NCBI GenBank assembly: GCA_000687695.1
Contig: JHWZ01000009.1
Location: forward strand, 29,873 to 93,872
DNA length: 64,000 nt
Direction: 5' to 3'
Source: Lachnospiraceae bacterium P6B14
GTDB taxonomy: Bacteria > Bacillota > Clostridia > Lachnospirales > Lachnospiraceae
Each line of letters opens with the position of its first letter. Position 1 is the stretch's first letter. Below are positions 44,448 through 53,739 of this stretch, in pieces. The notes under the pieces were generated by a model, which had not been told where the DNA came from, ran no database searches, and saw only the letters and a program-made list of their open reading frames with translations. The translations under genes were made by a program, and so were the position numbers.

Positions 44448-44466
44448 TCATGGGAGGTGACGCAAG

Positions 44467-44595
44467 ATGGAAACACACGAAGTAACCGTCAAATCCGTCG
44501 ATGAGCTGATAAGGCTCATCGACGATCTGCCGGAAAACACAATCATACATTTTGATTTAGGGGAGGAGGATGAGGATGACTGGAAGAAATTCTAA
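44467..44595 (+). CDS. 42-residue acidic protein
   Basis: METHEVTVKSVDELIRLIDD begins a 42-residue protein that ends in an acidic EEDEDDWKKF tail. GGGAGGTGA lies seven bases before the ATG, a good ribosome binding site. Its 3' end overlaps the start of radC by 20 nt. It is too small for family assignment. Coding is supported by the start signal, the overlap and the lack of other content; function is unknown. Confidence 0.65.
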   Translation: METHEVTVKSVDELIRLIDDLPENTIIHFDLGEEDEDDWKKF

Positions 44596-45184
44596 ACCTA
44601 TGTACGATCTTGGAGAAGGAAACTTTTCCATGGATGTTGTATCCGTGAAACTGAATCCGGATTTCAAGGTATTCTCGGAAGATCCCATCCAGACACCGGA
44701 TGATGCTGCCGATATCGCCTGCAGGCTCATCGGTGACAGCGACAGAGAGATGATCATGATCTTCAACCTGATGGCAGACGGCAAGGTATCCACCTGCAAC
44801 ATCGCCGCTGTAGGAACGCTTGACTCCTGTGTGGCACATCCGCGTGAACTCCTGAAATCAACCCTTCTGAGCAACGCAACATCATTGCTTTTATGTCACA
44901 ACCACCCATCGGGAACGCTGGATCCGTCGCTTCATGACATAGAGCTCACACACCGCATAGCAAAGATCTGTGAACTGTTGCAGATACGACTTTTAGACCA
45001 TGTCATCGTCCATGGCGGCAGATATCCATCACACATCAGTATGTTGGAATCCGGCATTCTCGAAAAAAAGCCATCAGGAATCGTTGATATCTCGGAACAG
45101 TATGCGCAAAAAGTTGCGGAAAGGGGGACAGCCTATGAGTACAGGAACATTTACCGGGAAGATACGCCACGCAAAATCCGTTGA
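44576..45184 (+). CDS. RadC-like JAB-domain protein
   Basis: A 202-residue RadC/JAB protein. The metal motif HNHPSGTLDPSLHD gives H108, H110, S118 and D121, with full RadC spacing. The helix-hairpin-helix domain of chromosomal RadC is absent, as in most mobile-element copies. Despite the name, a role in DNA repair is not established. The start ATG 44576 is eight bases after GGGGAGGAGG. The next gene begins inside its 3' end. Confidence 0.88.
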   Translation: MTGRNSKPMYDLGEGNFSMDVVSVKLNPDFKVFSEDPIQTPDDAADIACRLIGDSDREMIMIFNLMADGKVSTCNIAAVGTLDSCVAHPRELLKSTLLSNATSLLLCHNHPSGTLDPSLHDIELTHRIAKICELLQIRLLDHVIVHGGRYPSHISMLESGILEKKPSGIVDISEQYAQKVAERGTAYEYRNIYREDTPRKIR

Positions 45185-46064
45185 CTTGATTGATGTGGCG
45201 AAAAATCTCGGCTATACTCCGGTCAGAGTCGGTTCCTGCCACTCCTTAAAGGAAATGGATTCCATCCGCATCTACGACCGACGAAGCTGGTTCAGGTGGA
45301 GCGACAAAACAGGAGGAAGTCAGATTGATTTTCTCCTCACATTTACCGGAATGGACTTTAAGGAAGCCATTGACTACCTTCAGGATTATTCCACCACTCC
45401 TTCGGGGGTGGTGGATAATCCACCCCCAAAACCAAAGACATTCATACTTCCTTATCCATCGTCTGACAACATGAGGGTGAAGACCTATCTCACAAAGGTA
45501 CGGATGATTTCGCCGGAAACAGTAGATCGATTTATAAAGGATGGATTGATCTACGAGGAATCTATTCACCACAACATCGTTTTTACATCCGAGGATACAC
45601 ATGGAGTCATCAGGTATGCAGCCTTAAGAGGCACAACTGACAAAAATGGTAAATCGTTTAAATGCGATGTAGCAGGAAGCAACAAGGCATACGGGTTTCA
45701 TCTGGAAGCACCGGGTAGCGACACTGTCCGTGTATTCGAGGGAGCCATCGATCTGATGAGCTTTTATGACGCAACAAAGCTGACATCGGATCATCTGCTG
45801 GCACTCGGAACAACTGCAGACATTTCGCTCGAAAGATATCTCATGGATAGAAAGAACATCCATGTTATCATCCTCTGCCTTGATAATGATGAACCGGGAA
45901 AGAACACAGCAAAGGATATACAAGAAAAATACGAAGAACTCGGCTTCACAGTAAAAAATCTCGGCTCACCCAAAGGCTACAAGGATTACAACGAGTGGCT
46001 TGTCAACACGAAAAACCGCTCTGAGTTTGTAGTCTGTCCGGAGACAAACACAAGAACCAGATAG
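45135..46064 (+). CDS. Toprim-domain DNA primase-like protein (DUF3991 type)
   Basis: A 309-residue protein of the DUF3991/toprim type found on plasmids and ICEs. The N-terminal half (SVDLIDVAKNLGYTPVRVG, then SWFRWSDKTGGSQIDFLL) resembles the CHC2-like region of DnaG without a complete zinc site. The toprim half has VRVFEGAIDLMSFYDA with its Glu and VIILCLDNDEPGKNTA with the DxD. It may prime DNA synthesis on the transferred strand. It begins inside radC at ATG 45135, after AAAGGGGGA. It is the last gene before the terminator cluster. Confidence 0.85.
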   Translation: MSTGTFTGKIRHAKSVDLIDVAKNLGYTPVRVGSCHSLKEMDSIRIYDRRSWFRWSDKTGGSQIDFLLTFTGMDFKEAIDYLQDYSTTPSGVVDNPPPKPKTFILPYPSSDNMRVKTYLTKVRMISPETVDRFIKDGLIYEESIHHNIVFTSEDTHGVIRYAALRGTTDKNGKSFKCDVAGSNKAYGFHLEAPGSDTVRVFEGAIDLMSFYDATKLTSDHLLALGTTADISLERYLMDRKNIHVIILCLDNDEPGKNTAKDIQEKYEELGFTVKNLGSPKGYKDYNEWLVNTKNRSEFVVCPETNTRTR

Positions 46065-46066
46065 AG

Positions 46067-46260
46067 ACGCTAAATCCGGCGCTTTTTTCTGAATCGGTGC
46101 TGAAGCGAACGCTTCTTTTCAAAATCGGAGCTTTATTCAGCGCCCCTTTTGACAAACCGGACCGACATTCCTTTAATCAGCGCCGAAAACGGCGCTTTTA
46201 CATAAAACGGCGCAACTATCAGCGTCATCACTTAAAATAGGTGCTGCATTCAGCGCCTAC
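46067..46260 (+). terminator. Cluster of tandem hairpins, multiple terminators
   Basis: Five related GC hairpins with T-runs follow the toprim gene: GACGC..GGCGCTTTTTT (46067), GAAGCG-aa-CGCTTCTTTTC (46102), CGGAGC..GCGCCCCTTTT (46126), AGCGCCG-aaaa-CGGCGCTTTTA (46179), and GGTGCTG-catt-CAGCGCC (46240). The repeated GGCGC/GCGCC elements suggest duplication. They would block read-through into the candidate oriT. Confidence 0.7.
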
Positions 46261-46294
46261 TGTATTTTTAACCATATCGTAACTATATTGTATC

Positions 46295-46411
46295 GATACC
46301 GGGGGTTTTAGGGGGCGAAGCCACCTAACCAGGGCATTCTGTCGGACAGAATGCGTATCTGGCAAGTGACCCCTCTACTCTTTTATTTCACAAGGGTCGG
46401 CTCCCGGTATC
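46295..46411 (+). other. Candidate origin of transfer (oriT)
   Basis: A gene-free segment before mobC and the relaxase. An outer inverted repeat GATACCGGG (46295-46303)/CCCGGTATC (46403-46411) encloses a perfect 10-bp inverted repeat GCATTCTGTC-G-GACAGAATGC (46334-46354), followed by GTATCTGGCAAGTGACCCC. An inverted repeat next to a nic region, beside MOBP-type genes, is the usual oriT plan. The nick position is not determined. The rest of the 412-nt gap is the terminator cluster and a GAAGGAG-containing stretch before the next gene. Confidence 0.55.
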
Positions 46412-46476
46412 ACAGTTAAGAAGGAGAATTCAGGGCAGTGCATTTCCCCTGATTCACTTCGGAAAGCGAGGCACAT

Positions 46477-47043
46477 ATGAACGAAAACTTAATGCCCATC
46501 GAAACTATCGATGCTTTTAGGCAGTGGAACGAGTCTGTGCCGGATGTCCCAACACTAAAGGGCAAACAAGCAAAGGCAGTATTCGGAGAACTCATATCCC
46601 ACAGGATTGCACTCTTTACCGATGCTTCTGCCACCCTTTACTGGAAGGAAGCCGGGATGGACGCCGTCAGGATTTCTTTTGACGACATGATCGACCAGGT
46701 CTGTGAGATCAACTACCGGGATATTCTCGATTACCGCGCGCTGTGCATGAACTCAAACAGTTACAGGGAATTCTGCGAGCATGACGACAGGCTCTCGGAA
46801 ATCAAAAAGGTCGGCAAGATTCTTGACAAGGTCTTTGACATGACGGTTTATGGTCGTCAGATAAACAACCAGATGAAACAGCTTGCAGAAAAAGCCTACC
46901 ATAACTCCCGCATGATCCCGGTCTATGACCTCCCGATGTATGAGGACAAGGTAATAAACAATCCTGTGCCGGATCCGCCGCGCGTGCCTGAATCTCAGGT
47001 ATTTGTCGCACCTCCCCGTGAGGAGAAAGGCAAGGTGATCTGA
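46477..47043 (+). CDS. Conserved-type ICE protein of unknown function
   Basis: A 188-residue protein of unrecognised family, just upstream of mobC. It is largely helical (AFRQWNESVPDVPTLKGKQA, ALFTDASATLYWKEAG, LSEIKKVGKILDKVFDM) with a Pro-rich C-terminus (NNPVPDPPRVPESQ). AAAGCGAGG lies before the ATG, the recurring ribosome binding site of this element. The stop is one base before the mobC start, so it may be part of the relaxosome operon. Confidence 0.75.
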   Translation: MNENLMPIETIDAFRQWNESVPDVPTLKGKQAKAVFGELISHRIALFTDASATLYWKEAGMDAVRISFDDMIDQVCEINYRDILDYRALCMNSNSYREFCEHDDRLSEIKKVGKILDKVFDMTVYGRQINNQMKQLAEKAYHNSRMIPVYDLPMYEDKVINNPVPDPPRVPESQVFVAPPREEKGKVI

Positions 47044-47044
47044 T

Positions 47045-47386
47045 ATGGCAATGGAATTAAAAAAGGCATTTCGTCTAACGGAGGAACAGGCTGCGGAACT
47101 CAAGAAAAAGGTTGCTATTTCCGGTATGACGGAATCTGAGTTCATGCGACTTATGATCACGGAGCAACCAAAGGATTACCCGGAGATCCGGGCGATGCTT
47201 GACAAGCTCATCAACGAAGTCAACCGGATCGGTGTCAACATCAACGAGATTGTATATAACAACAATTCCATGCTCTACAGGGAATCAGACAAACAAAGGC
47301 TCTTTGCGTATATGCGCAAACTCAACGAAACGATGAAAGGGCGGGTGGTTGAGATTGGCAATAACAAAGATTCTTCATATCAATGA
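47045..47386 (+). CDS. mobC: MobC-like relaxosome accessory protein
   Basis: A 113-residue protein with a ribbon-helix-helix N-terminus (KKAFRLTEEQAAELKKKV, then GMTESEFMRLMI) and the MobC C-terminal stretch NEVNRIGVNINEIVYNNNS. It would bind oriT and help the relaxase to nick. AAGGTGAT lies before the ATG. The relaxase begins within its last 32 bases in another frame. Confidence 0.88.
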   Translation: MAMELKKAFRLTEEQAAELKKKVAISGMTESEFMRLMITEQPKDYPEIRAMLDKLINEVNRIGVNINEIVYNNNSMLYRESDKQRLFAYMRKLNETMKGRVVEIGNNKDSSYQ

Positions 47387-48785
47387 GGGCAAGCAAATGC
47401 GTGGACGGCATTTGCAAACAGCTCTTAAATACATAACAGTACCGGAAAAGACCGGCGGTGGCAGGTATGTCAACGGGGTCGGATGCCAACCGGCTTATGC
47501 CTATGAGCAAATGCGGGAAACAAAAAACCTTTTTGCCAAACCCGATAAACGGCAGGCCTATCACATCATCATATCCTTTGAGGAAGGTGAGATCACACCG
47601 GACACTGCTTTTGAGTTTATGGAACGGTTTGTGGATGAATACCTAAAGGGCGAGTATGAATGTGTTTATGCCGTTCATGATAATACTGCCCACATACATG
47701 GTCACATCATCTTCAATAGCGTGAACAAGATAACCGGGAAAAAGTACCGATACGAAAAGGGCGACTGGGCAAAAAACATCCAACCCATCACCAACCGCCT
47801 TTGCTCGGAATACGGTCTGTCCACCATCAAAGTCGATGAGGATGCCGCCAAACCGGAGGAGTCCTACAAGGAATGGAATGATGGTCGAGGTGAAAAAAAC
47901 ATCTGGTCGGATATGATACGAAGGGATATTGATGCCGCCATCATTTTGTCTCAAAACAAAGAAGATTTCCTCCGTATTATAGTGGAAAAAGGCTACGATG
48001 TCAAGCAGAACAAATATCTGTCGATCCGCCCTCCCGGGATGACTCGTTACCGTCGATGTAAGTCACTAGGCACAAGGTATTCGGAAGATGCCATCCTTGA
48101 CAGGATAAACTCCGAGAATCTTAACACCTACCGGTACGACCATAAACCGACGCAGATTTTGAGAGTACATATTCCGTATCATCTGAAACGGGCGAAACTA
48201 TCAGGGCTTCAGCGAAAGCATTTTTGGAAGCTCTATAAAATCGGCAAACTGAAAAAACGCCCCTACTCACAAGCATGGAAATTCCGTGATGACATAAGAC
48301 GGTTCAAAAAACTACAGGCACAGTATCTGTTTTTGGCTAATCATGAGATTCACGACAGGGAAAAGCTTATTCAGATCAGGGACGAGCTCGATGAAAAGCG
48401 ACTAACCTGCAATTCTGAAAAAAGTGCATTGTACAAGGAAAAAGCAAGGTTTCAACCTCTCTTTGATATCGTGAAGCGATTGTCGGAGATTGAAGCCGCC
48501 GAAAGGTCATTCCGTGACGGAGATGAGTTTTTCATCGAGGAGCACTTGGAATATGAAGCACTGATGAAAAAACTCTCCGCCTCCAGCTATTCCATCGAGG
48601 ATATCACGCAGTTTCAGACATATTACTCTGAAAAGTCTGACGCACTCAAGGACCGTTCGGTAACGATCAGTCGTGAACTTCGTATCGCCAGAGAGCTTCT
48701 CAAAGAGTATGATCCGCCGACACCGATAACCAAAACCAAAGAACCAAAACAAGATAAGGAACGTAGACACAGACAGCCACGATGA
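47355..48785 (+). CDS. MOBP-type relaxase
   Basis: A 476-residue relaxase that nicks oriT and pilots the strand. Its N-terminus reads AITKILHINEGKQMRG, and the three-histidine metal motif is AHIHGHIIF near residue 115. The catalytic tyrosine is likely Y24 to Y42, from LQTALKYIT or RYVNG; I cannot fix it. The C-terminal half is helical and charged. The start is read as TTG 47355, since family members start MAITKI and no ATG is available; the GGGCGGGTGG stretch upstream could be the ribosome binding site. The stop lies within a strong terminator. Confidence 0.85.
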   Translation: MAITKILHINEGKQMRGRHLQTALKYITVPEKTGGGRYVNGVGCQPAYAYEQMRETKNLFAKPDKRQAYHIIISFEEGEITPDTAFEFMERFVDEYLKGEYECVYAVHDNTAHIHGHIIFNSVNKITGKKYRYEKGDWAKNIQPITNRLCSEYGLSTIKVDEDAAKPEESYKEWNDGRGEKNIWSDMIRRDIDAAIILSQNKEDFLRIIVEKGYDVKQNKYLSIRPPGMTRYRRCKSLGTRYSEDAILDRINSENLNTYRYDHKPTQILRVHIPYHLKRAKLSGLQRKHFWKLYKIGKLKKRPYSQAWKFRDDIRRFKKLQAQYLFLANHEIHDREKLIQIRDELDEKRLTCNSEKSALYKEKARFQPLFDIVKRLSEIEAAERSFRDGDEFFIEEHLEYEALMKKLSASSYSIEDITQFQTYYSEKSDALKDRSVTISRELRIARELLKEYDPPTPITKTKEPKQDKERRHRQPR

Positions 48786-48800
48786 TGGCTGTCTTTTTTT
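48771..48800 (+). terminator. Rho-independent terminator after the relaxase
   Basis: AGACAGCCA-cgatga-TGGCTGTCT followed by seven T. It includes the relaxase stop codon and separates mobilisation genes from the secretion operon. Confidence 0.92.
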
Positions 48801-48818
48801 ACCAAGGAGGTACACAAA

Positions 48819-50330
48819 ATGGACGAAAACCTTGAAATCAATATGCTCATGAAAAACTTCACGGACAGCGGAGTTGATGCTGATTCCATCGCACTCGCCA
48901 AAAAGGATTTGGAGGAAGGTATGGAAACGGGCAAAGTCTCCTGCTACATGAACACAAAACTGAATTATTCCCAGCGTCTCATACTGGCGAACGCATTCCG
49001 GGGCGGGATGCCCTTGGAACTCGGGCAGCTCATCCTGTCGCGTTCGGAAAAACAAATCGGAGAAATCATCCCACATCTTTCCGAGCGCATCCCCTATGAT
49101 GCCCTCTCGGACATCATCAGCAAGAACACATCGCTGAAGCACTTGGAGGCGGCCTTCCGAAAGTTCAACGAGTATCTGAAGCGCTTTATGACCGAGGATG
49201 CCGGGGAGCAGAAAAAGAAGGACACCAAGACAGAAAATCCCATATCCACCCCTGCCCCAGTGGTGGCACCTGCACAGACTGCATCGGAACAGGCGCAGGA
49301 TGAGAACACGACCACATCACCTATGGAGACGAAGTCTGAGTCTCCCAACCTGCCGGATGGCTATGTGCCGATCACAGCGGAACCGGCCATGTCCAACCCG
49401 ATACCGGCACCGCTATATCCGGAGGCAAAACCCGGCGTCACAAGAGATGAGATGGAATTCCTAATCCAGAAAGCCGTATGGGAAGTAAGAAAAAATGATC
49501 CTCCGATGGGACCTGCACCTGTACCGGTTCCCTCTCCGGCACCGGCTCCCGATCCGAATCCCGCCATGATGGAAAACATGTTCAAGCTCATGGAGGATGC
49601 CAACCAGAGAAACTTCCAGATGTTTGAGAAGATGATGCAGGCATCGGATGAGCGCTCCCGCAACATGTTTGAGAGCATCCGCCGTGATCAGGAGAGTTTA
49701 AGGGACGAGGCAAAACAGTTAAAGGATGAGGCTGAGAAGCTGAAGGAAGAAGCATCCAAGGCTACACAGGCAAGTATTGCTCCGGCGCAAGCTGCACCAA
49801 GCACAGTATTTCCACAGACTCCGACGCTTTCTTTACTCACTCCTGCACCGACGCCCGCACCGGTATACGTACCGGCCACCACACCGACAAAAGATACCCC
49901 GCCGGCACGCGAACCCGCACCGGACACAATTACCACTGTAAAAGAAGCCCCCAGGAAAGAATCACAGGAACACCAGAAGCCTTTTATCCTTCCGGCAGGC
50001 GTAGACGGTTCCTTCCGGTTTCTTCTATTACCGGACGGAAGCACCTGCCCCGTCTTTGTCGAGCAGACAAAGTCGTCAAGACCAAGAGGCATCCTCGGAC
50101 TTGCTTCAAGGATATTTGGAAAGGAATCCGTGCAGACATCGCTCCTCACGCAGTTAATCGACGGAAAGCTCACTTCTGAGCAGTTAAAGGCGATCCATCA
50201 GGCGGTCAAGAACAATCTCCGTCCGGAGGATATCAAGCAGCTGATCAATTCACACCTCGGTGCCAACGAGATGATGAGCATCGTCGATGTGGTCACCGCC
50301 CAGAGGGAACAGTTTCAGGGGGTGATGTAA
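48819..50330 (+). CDS. Pro-rich coiled-coil protein of the transfer operon
   Basis: A 503-residue protein of no recognised family, first in the secretion operon. Its N-terminal 130 residues are helical (LIQSR-like LGQLILSRSEKQIGEIIPH). A Pro/Ala/Thr-rich region follows (about 140-240), then a charged coiled coil at about 280-320 (SIRRDQESLRDEAKQLKDEA). A second Pro-rich stretch precedes a C-terminal domain with repeated short helices (LIDGKLTSEQLKAIHQAV), like the DUF-type ends of ICE proteins. It ends one base before pcfB. It may be a relaxosome adaptor, which is only a guess from position. Confidence 0.75.
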   Translation: MDENLEINMLMKNFTDSGVDADSIALAKKDLEEGMETGKVSCYMNTKLNYSQRLILANAFRGGMPLELGQLILSRSEKQIGEIIPHLSERIPYDALSDIISKNTSLKHLEAAFRKFNEYLKRFMTEDAGEQKKKDTKTENPISTPAPVVAPAQTASEQAQDENTTTSPMETKSESPNLPDGYVPITAEPAMSNPIPAPLYPEAKPGVTRDEMEFLIQKAVWEVRKNDPPMGPAPVPVPSPAPAPDPNPAMMENMFKLMEDANQRNFQMFEKMMQASDERSRNMFESIRRDQESLRDEAKQLKDEAEKLKEEASKATQASIAPAQAAPSTVFPQTPTLSLLTPAPTPAPVYVPATTPTKDTPPAREPAPDTITTVKEAPRKESQEHQKPFILPAGVDGSFRFLLLPDGSTCPVFVEQTKSSRPRGILGLASRIFGKESVQTSLLTQLIDGKLTSEQLKAIHQAVKNNLRPEDIKQLINSHLGANEMMSIVDVVTAQREQFQGVM

Positions 50331-51422
50331 ATGTCGGAGATTGCAGATGTAGTACAGATCATACGAGTCGAATTTGAGGGGATGGAGCTGGCCATGAAGG
50401 TTGGCTCCGCCTCTATCAAAACGATGCAGAAGGCGGCAAAGTTTTTAGTAGGTCTTCTGTCCTTTGAAAAATCCAAGGGGAAGACAGGATTGAAAAAGAT
50501 GCTCTTACGCGGAGGCGACATGCAGGTCTTCCAATTCGAGAAAGCACACTTAAAGGAAGTCCAGAAGCTTTGCAAAAAGTATGGGATTCTTTATTCACTC
50601 GTCCCCAAACTTGATAAAAACTCAACCAGAAGGGAACTTCTCTTCCATGCTGAGGCGACTCCCCGGATGAACCTTGTTCTCCAGAAGATGAAGCACAAGG
50701 AGACCGCCTCAATTAAAACGATGGACACCTTCCTTGCTGAAACAGACGAAAAACAACTCGATGCCTTCAATGAATACCTCAAGGAGGAGAAGAATCAAAA
50801 CCCTAATATTCACGCTGGCGCAAGCCTTGATAACTTGATTGAAAAAGTCGGTCAGTATGCACTGAAAAAGGGAAGTGCCAGCGTGGAGGATGTAAAAAAG
50901 GATCTCTCCCTAGAGGATGACAAGGTAGGAAAAGCCCTCGGGCAACTCTCAAAGATCGGCGTAATCTCTGAGCCTGACAAGGACGGACGATTCACGGTAC
51001 TGATGAAGCCGGAGGACTTCGAGGCAAAAATGAAACGCCTCACGGATCTAAACCACCGTATGCGCCAGGCCGCCATCCAGAAAAATGCGAGCGTCGAGGA
51101 TATCACGATAGCCAAAAAGCTCATCGAATCGGAGACAGAGACTCACATCATGACGAGGATTCCCGGCACCTGGGGCGAAAACGCCAGATACATCTGGATC
51201 GACAAAGCCGATGCGATGGAGATCCACGGCGGAAAGACGATCCTTACTTTTCTTGACAAGGATCACTCCTACATCCTCTATGACAAACAAAACAAGCAGA
51301 TCGGAACGATTCGAGGGGCAGATCTGTACCGCCAGAACTACTCCAAGGTCGACAAGTCGGTGCGTGAGAAATACAAAAAGCTCATCCACCAGCCCACCCT
51401 CGAAAAGAAGAAGGTGAGGTGA
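50331..51422 (+). CDS. PcfB/DUF3801 family conjugation protein
   Basis: A 363-residue protein whose first 150 residues match the PcfB/DUF3801 family, which links the relaxase to the coupling protein in pCF10-type systems: ELAMKVGSASIKTMQKAAKF, then GDMQVFQFEKAHLKEVQKL and YGILYSLVPKL. The C-terminal 200 residues are an extension with a winged-helix-like segment (VEDVKKDLSLEDDKVGKALG). The ATG directly follows the stop of the preceding gene. The coupling protein gene starts four bases after it. Confidence 0.87.
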   Translation: MSEIADVVQIIRVEFEGMELAMKVGSASIKTMQKAAKFLVGLLSFEKSKGKTGLKKMLLRGGDMQVFQFEKAHLKEVQKLCKKYGILYSLVPKLDKNSTRRELLFHAEATPRMNLVLQKMKHKETASIKTMDTFLAETDEKQLDAFNEYLKEEKNQNPNIHAGASLDNLIEKVGQYALKKGSASVEDVKKDLSLEDDKVGKALGQLSKIGVISEPDKDGRFTVLMKPEDFEAKMKRLTDLNHRMRQAAIQKNASVEDITIAKKLIESETETHIMTRIPGTWGENARYIWIDKADAMEIHGGKTILTFLDKDHSYILYDKQNKQIGTIRGADLYRQNYSKVDKSVREKYKKLIHQPTLEKKKVR

Positions 51423-51426
51423 TCGG

Positions 51427-53721
51427 ATGGAAACGACAAGTAAACGAAAAATCTCAATCCCACTGATCATCGTCGGTGCCTTTTTATCAGCTGCAATCGG
51501 CTACTACGTAAACGGTGCGTGGCATACCGGTATCGAGGTGGAGGAATTCTTTCAGAATCTCCAGACAGAGCTCAGTTATCCGCTCTATGACTATTACAAC
51601 GAGTCTACCATCAAGGCGGTGATAATCGCGGAGATCATCTTCGCGATCGTCATGCTCCTTTACTACACGAGCCGCCACAACCTGATGCCCGGCAAGGAAT
51701 ACGGCACAGCGAAATACGCGACTGCAAAGGCATTATGTAAAGTCCTTAAAGCGGATGTGAAGACCGGAACAGCCAATCGGATCTTAAGTCAGAATATCGA
51801 GATGAACATCAATAACCGTCTCACAGGGCTTAACAACAACATCCTAGTCATCGGTGGATCCGGTGCAAGAAAGACCTTTGGTTTTGTTAAGCCGAACCTG
51901 ATGCAGCTAAACACATCCTTTTTCATCACGGATCCCAAGGGCGAGATTCTCCGCTCGGAGGGGGCATTTCTCGCCAAGCACGGATACCGAGTGAAAGTCC
52001 TGAACCTCATGGACATGGCATCATCCGACGGCTACAACCCATTTGACTACATCCGAGAGCCAAACGACATCACGATCCTTATCAATAACATCATCGCGAA
52101 CACGACGCCAAAGGATTCAAAGGCATCTGACCCCTTCTGGGAGAACTCAGAATCAATGTTCCTTCAATCACTGTTTATGTATGTATGGCTCGAATGCAAA
52201 AAGTCCGAACGCAACATCCGATCCGTCCTTTCACTTTTACGAAAAGCAGAGATCCGGGCAAAGGACGAACCATCCGAGCTTGATAACATCATGAGCGAGT
52301 TGGCTCAAACATCCGAGCTTGGCACGGAACACCCGGCGTTTATCTTGTATCAGATGAGCATGAGGGGCGCAGCAGACACCGTCCGTTCCATCATCATTTC
52401 AGCAAACGCCCGCCTTGCAAAGCTCCAGAATGACACGGTTCTCAGACTCCTTGACCATGATGATATGCACTTCGAGGAGTTCGGTGCCGGTGACAACGGC
52501 GATGAAAACACAAAGACAGCGCTATTCTGTCTGATCCCGGATTCGGACAAGACTTACAACTTCATCGTCGGGATGCTCTACACACAGGCCTTCCAGACGC
52601 TCTACCGTCTGGCGGATGATGAGTACGGCGGAGAGCTGCCTATCCACGTGACATTCATGCTCGATGAGTTTGCCAATGTGGCACTCCCTGACGGCTTCAC
52701 GAATCTCATTTCCACGATGAGGAGCCGCTCGATATCGTCGATTATCATCATCCAGAACATGGCTCAGATCAAGGCAATGTTCAAGGACACCTGGGAAAAC
52801 ATCACCGGTAACTGTGACACCTGTATATACCTTGGCGGTAACGAGCAATCGACGCACGAATATATGTCAAAGCTACTTGGCAAGGCGACAATTGAAAAAC
52901 GCTCCACCGGCGAGAGCAGAGGCAGACAAGGAAGTGCATCCAAAAACTACGATGTCATCGGAAGAGATCTTATGACACCGGATGAGGTAAGCCGTCTTGA
53001 CCGTGGGAAATGTATCGTTAAGGTCACCGGACAGTATCCGATCATTGACGACAAGTACGACACACCGCATCACAAGATGTTTGCTGAGACCGGCGATGGC
53101 AAGGGCAAGAAATATGTCCTCACAAAAAAGACCGGTATGGCACCCGAAAAGCCGTTTGAACTACTCGGCGAAAAGGGGCTCTCTTACTACGAGAGAAAGG
53201 CTGCTTCCGGGAAGCATCCGGAGATCCAGATTGATACGCTTACCTATGACGAGTTCATGATTCTTGATGAGTTCTCATATAGGGAGACACTCACAAATCT
53301 GGCGGATTCCAAAGAGGTCGCAAGACTTAATGAGCAGGAAGGTCTGTCTTCATCACTCCGCTATATGGCAGAGACCGAAGGGGATGATGAGGACGAAGGA
53401 AACATCGAGGGTGACCTTGTGAAAGGCATGATCCACGCTTTCAAAAAAGGAATCACCTACGAACATCCCGGAAACAACTCCATTCCGCTCATACGAAGCG
53501 ATCCGGCGGAAGCAACCACCGATGGCAATTACAGTGACGAGATCAAAGAACGTCTCGATCAATATCCGTTCACTCCGGAGCAGCGTGAGGAAATTTTTAC
53601 GGCAATCCGTGAAAACATTCCAGCGGAATACATCCTGTCCTACGCCTATCCCGGCGTGAACACCGTGAAACTGGCAACCTACAGAGCAAAGTATAAGAAC
53701 GGGCTTGTAAAGTCCGCATGA
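51427..53721 (+). CDS. VirD4-like type IV coupling protein
   Basis: A 764-residue coupling protein that brings the relaxosome to the secretion channel. Two N-terminal membrane helices lie near residues 10-27 and 58-76. Walker A near residue 143 reads GGSGARKT, with Arg in place of the usual Gly or Ser. FITDPKGEILRSEG follows, and Walker B is HVTFMLDEFANV near residue 410. The all-alpha domain and the C-terminal acidic part are present. GGTGATCGG lies before the ATG. Confidence 0.93.
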   Translation: METTSKRKISIPLIIVGAFLSAAIGYYVNGAWHTGIEVEEFFQNLQTELSYPLYDYYNESTIKAVIIAEIIFAIVMLLYYTSRHNLMPGKEYGTAKYATAKALCKVLKADVKTGTANRILSQNIEMNINNRLTGLNNNILVIGGSGARKTFGFVKPNLMQLNTSFFITDPKGEILRSEGAFLAKHGYRVKVLNLMDMASSDGYNPFDYIREPNDITILINNIIANTTPKDSKASDPFWENSESMFLQSLFMYVWLECKKSERNIRSVLSLLRKAEIRAKDEPSELDNIMSELAQTSELGTEHPAFILYQMSMRGAADTVRSIIISANARLAKLQNDTVLRLLDHDDMHFEEFGAGDNGDENTKTALFCLIPDSDKTYNFIVGMLYTQAFQTLYRLADDEYGGELPIHVTFMLDEFANVALPDGFTNLISTMRSRSISSIIIIQNMAQIKAMFKDTWENITGNCDTCIYLGGNEQSTHEYMSKLLGKATIEKRSTGESRGRQGSASKNYDVIGRDLMTPDEVSRLDRGKCIVKVTGQYPIIDDKYDTPHHKMFAETGDGKGKKYVLTKKTGMAPEKPFELLGEKGLSYYERKAASGKHPEIQIDTLTYDEFMILDEFSYRETLTNLADSKEVARLNEQEGLSSSLRYMAETEGDDEDEGNIEGDLVKGMIHAFKKGITYEHPGNNSIPLIRSDPAEATTDGNYSDEIKERLDQYPFTPEQREEIFTAIRENIPAEYILSYAYPGVNTVKLATYRAKYKNGLVKSA

Positions 53722-53739
53722 GAAAGCGAGGTATTCATT

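Noticed and set aside
47349..47357. TTG 47349 as the relaxase start.
   Set aside because: Family members start with the equivalent of MAITKI, which fits TTG 47355. Neither has a classical site, so the choice is tentative.
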